Source: Cytophagales bacterium (GTDB lineage: Bacteria; Bacteroidota; Bacteroidia; Cytophagales; 172606-1). From it: a DNA stretch of 5,400 bases. The position numbers and the translations under genes were made by a program. The DNA is taken from assembly GCA_025455595.1 (NCBI GenBank), contig JALOMD010000271.1, forward strand, positions 1-5,400, written 5' to 3'. Below, one piece after another: positions 3,847-5,400 of this stretch; position 1 is the stretch's first letter, and each line of letters starts with the position of its first letter. The notes beneath the pieces are model-generated. The model did no database searches. It was given only the letters and a program-made list of their open reading frames with translations, and had not been told where the DNA came from.

Positions 3847-5400
3847 ATGCCCAAAGTCCTGTCGTCCGTCTTTTTGGTTTTCCTATTCGCCAGCCGAGTC
3901 ATTGCCCAACAGCCTGCCATCCATCCGGCGGGCGAACTCAAATTGGCCCTGAAAAAGCTCAACGTGCTGGGGAGTGTGCTGTACGTAGCCGCCCACCCCG
4001 ACGACGAAAACACGGCCATGCTGGCGTGGCTCGCCAAAGAGCGGCTGGTGCGCACCGCCTACCTGTCGGTGACGCGCGGCGACGGCGGCCAAAACCTCAT
4101 TGGGTCGGAGCAGGGCGAACTCATCGGGCTGATTCGCACGCAGGAACTGCTGCAAGCCCGGCGCGTGGACGGGGCCGAACAGTTTTTCACGCGGGCCAAC
4201 GATTTCGGCTTCTCCAAACTGACCGACGAGGCGTTGCGCATTTGGGGCAAGGAAAAAGTGCTGGCCGATGTGGTGTGGGCCGTGCGCAACCTGCGGCCCG
4301 ATGTCATCATCACCCGCTTTCCGCCCACCACGCAGGCGGGCCACGGCCACCACAGTGCCTCGGCGGTGTTGGCCGAGGAAGCCTTCGCCGCCGCCGCCGA
4401 CCCGAAACGCTATCCCGAACAACTCAAGTACGTGAAGCCGTGGCAGGCCAAACGCATTGTCTGGAACTCGTTCACGCCCAATTTCACCAACGACGCACCG
4501 CCGGGCGGCAACTTCGTGACGGCTGCGCTGGGTGCTTACAATCCGCTGCTGGGCCGGTCTTACACCGAAATTGCGGGCGAAAGCCGCAGTATGCACAAAA
4601 GCCAAGGTTTCGGCGCGGCCCGCAGCCGGGGACAACGCAACGACTACCTGCAACACAAGGCCGGCGAACAAGCCAAAACCGACGTGTTCGACGGCGTGGA
4701 CTTGACGTGGAACCGCGTGCCGGGCGGCGCGGCCGTTTCGGGCAAAATTGGGCAAATCTACCGGCAGTTCGATGCCGAAAACCCCGCCGCCAGCGTGCCT
4801 GCCCTGTTGGAAGTCTATCGTGACTTCGACCGATTGCCGCAGGACGACTATTACGTGCAACTCAAGAAAAAGGAACTGGCCGACATCATCGCCGCCTGCG
4901 CCGGGCTTTGGGTAGAGGCCAACGCCGCCGCTTATGCCGGAACGCCCGGACAGCCGCTGCGCGTGTACGCGTTTGCTGTGAAACGGTCTGACCTGCCGGT
5001 GCAGTGGCAGTCGGTGCGGCTGACGGGTACGCCCAAAGACACCACAATCGCCAAAGACCTGAAAAACAACGAAGCCATGAACCTGCCCGTTTCGGTGACC
5101 ATTCCGAAGGAAACGCCGCTGACCCAGCCTTACTGGTTGGCCCGGCCGCATCCGCAAGGCATGTATGCCGTGGACGAACAGACCCTGATTGGCCGACCCG
5201 AAAGCGTGCCGCCGCTGGTGGCCGTGTTCCGGGTGAAAATCGCCGGAACGGACTTCGACTTGGCCCGGCCGCTGGCCTACAAGTGGGTGGATCCGGTGCA
5301 GGGCGAATTGTACCGCCCGTTCGAGGTGCGTCCGGCGGTGATGGCAAACCTCGACGAGAAAGTACTGGTTTTCTCCACCTCCGAACCCAAGCCCATGAGT
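3847..5400 (+). CDS. Exported PIG-L/LmbE family deacetylase, N-terminal 518 residues (cut by the window edge)
   Basis: The frame is open from ATG at 3847 to the right edge. Residues 1-20 are a signal peptide (VLSSVFLVFLFASRVIA, cleavage before QQP), so it acts outside the cytoplasm. The PIG-L fold follows: strand VLYVAAHPDDE (44-54) with zinc ligands expected at H50 and D53, and D52 as the likely catalytic base. Next come TRGDGGQN (76-83), the helix GELIGLIRTQELLQA (90-104), RPDVIITRF (150-158) and HGHHSAS (166-172), which supplies the remaining zinc histidine. The family removes N-acetyl groups from GlcNAc-type sugars using zinc. Long secreted Bacteroidota members are commonly about 800 residues, so a substantial C-terminal part is probably missing; residues beyond about 300 form an accessory region I cannot name. 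All visible active-site motifs are intact. The signal peptide and an upstream stop fix the start. The substrate is unknown. Confidence 0.93.
   Translation, partial: MPKVLSSVFLVFLFASRVIAQQPAIHPAGELKLALKKLNVLGSVLYVAAHPDDENTAMLAWLAKERLVRTAYLSVTRGDGGQNLIGSEQGELIGLIRTQELLQARRVDGAEQFFTRANDFGFSKLTDEALRIWGKEKVLADVVWAVRNLRPDVIITRFPPTTQAGHGHHSASAVLAEEAFAAAADPKRYPEQLKYVKPWQAKRIVWNSFTPNFTNDAPPGGNFVTAALGAYNPLLGRSYTEIAGESRSMHKSQGFGAARSRGQRNDYLQHKAGEQAKTDVFDGVDLTWNRVPGGAAVSGKIGQIYRQFDAENPAASVPALLEVYRDFDRLPQDDYYVQLKKKELADIIAACAGLWVEANAAAYAGTPGQPLRVYAFAVKRSDLPVQWQSVRLTGTPKDTTIAKDLKNNEAMNLPVSVTIPKETPLTQPYWLARPHPQGMYAVDEQTLIGRPESVPPLVAVFRVKIAGTDFDLARPLAYKWVDPVQGELYRPFEVRPAVMANLDEKVLVFSTSEPKPMS

Noticed and set aside
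4026..4823. A 265-residue plus-strand frame within the PIG-L gene
   Set aside because: It is in another frame of the same strand, Arg/Ala/Gly-rich and without motifs. The real frame is uninterrupted through it.
3883..5157. A 424-residue open frame on the minus strand
   Set aside because: It lies opposite the PIG-L gene, which has an intact HPDDE site and signal peptide. The antisense product is Arg/His/Gly-rich with no domain.

Overview
The window looks like chromosomal DNA of a Bacteroidota bacterium, most likely of the Cytophagales/Spirosomataceae kind. That placement is an inference. It rests on an M1 metallopeptidase and a PIG-L deacetylase of the Bacteroidota type, TAnnTTTG-like promoter boxes, the lack of clear Shine-Dalgarno sequences, and GC-rich dispersed hairpin repeats between genes. 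Coding DNA is GC-rich; several spacers are AT-rich.

Layout, left to right. (1) The N-terminal 388 residues of a secreted M1 metallopeptidase on the minus strand, cut by the left edge. (2) A 197-bp divergent spacer with three perfect inverted repeats built partly from one hexamer (AAACGT/ACGTTT). (3) A small exported c-type cytochrome on the plus strand, closed by a strong terminator able to work in both directions. (4) A gene-free stretch (about 1780-2112) holding a structured repeat made of ~30-bp hairpin units. (5) mscL on the minus strand with its own terminator and a plausible promoter. (6) An AT-rich spacer. (7) A DUF6580-type membrane protein on the minus strand with its own terminator; its leader carries a C/G-tract repeat next to the start codon. 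(8) A 457-bp divergent spacer filled by a second copy of the structured repeat, a cluster of five GC-rich hairpins and a tandem 23-bp repeat touching the next start codon. (9) The first 518 residues of an exported PIG-L family deacetylase on the plus strand, cut by the right edge.

The genes do not form one operon: each has its own terminator, its own promoter region, or both. They are housekeeping or envelope functions: an extracytoplasmic peptidase, an extracytoplasmic haem protein, an osmotic safety valve, a probable small-molecule membrane protein and an exported deacetylase. I see no defence system, phage, IS element or other new gene system. The most interesting content is non-coding: the two copies of a composite hairpin repeat. 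In these the 1-nt length difference breaks any shared reading frame, and the central stem differs in sequence but can still pair.
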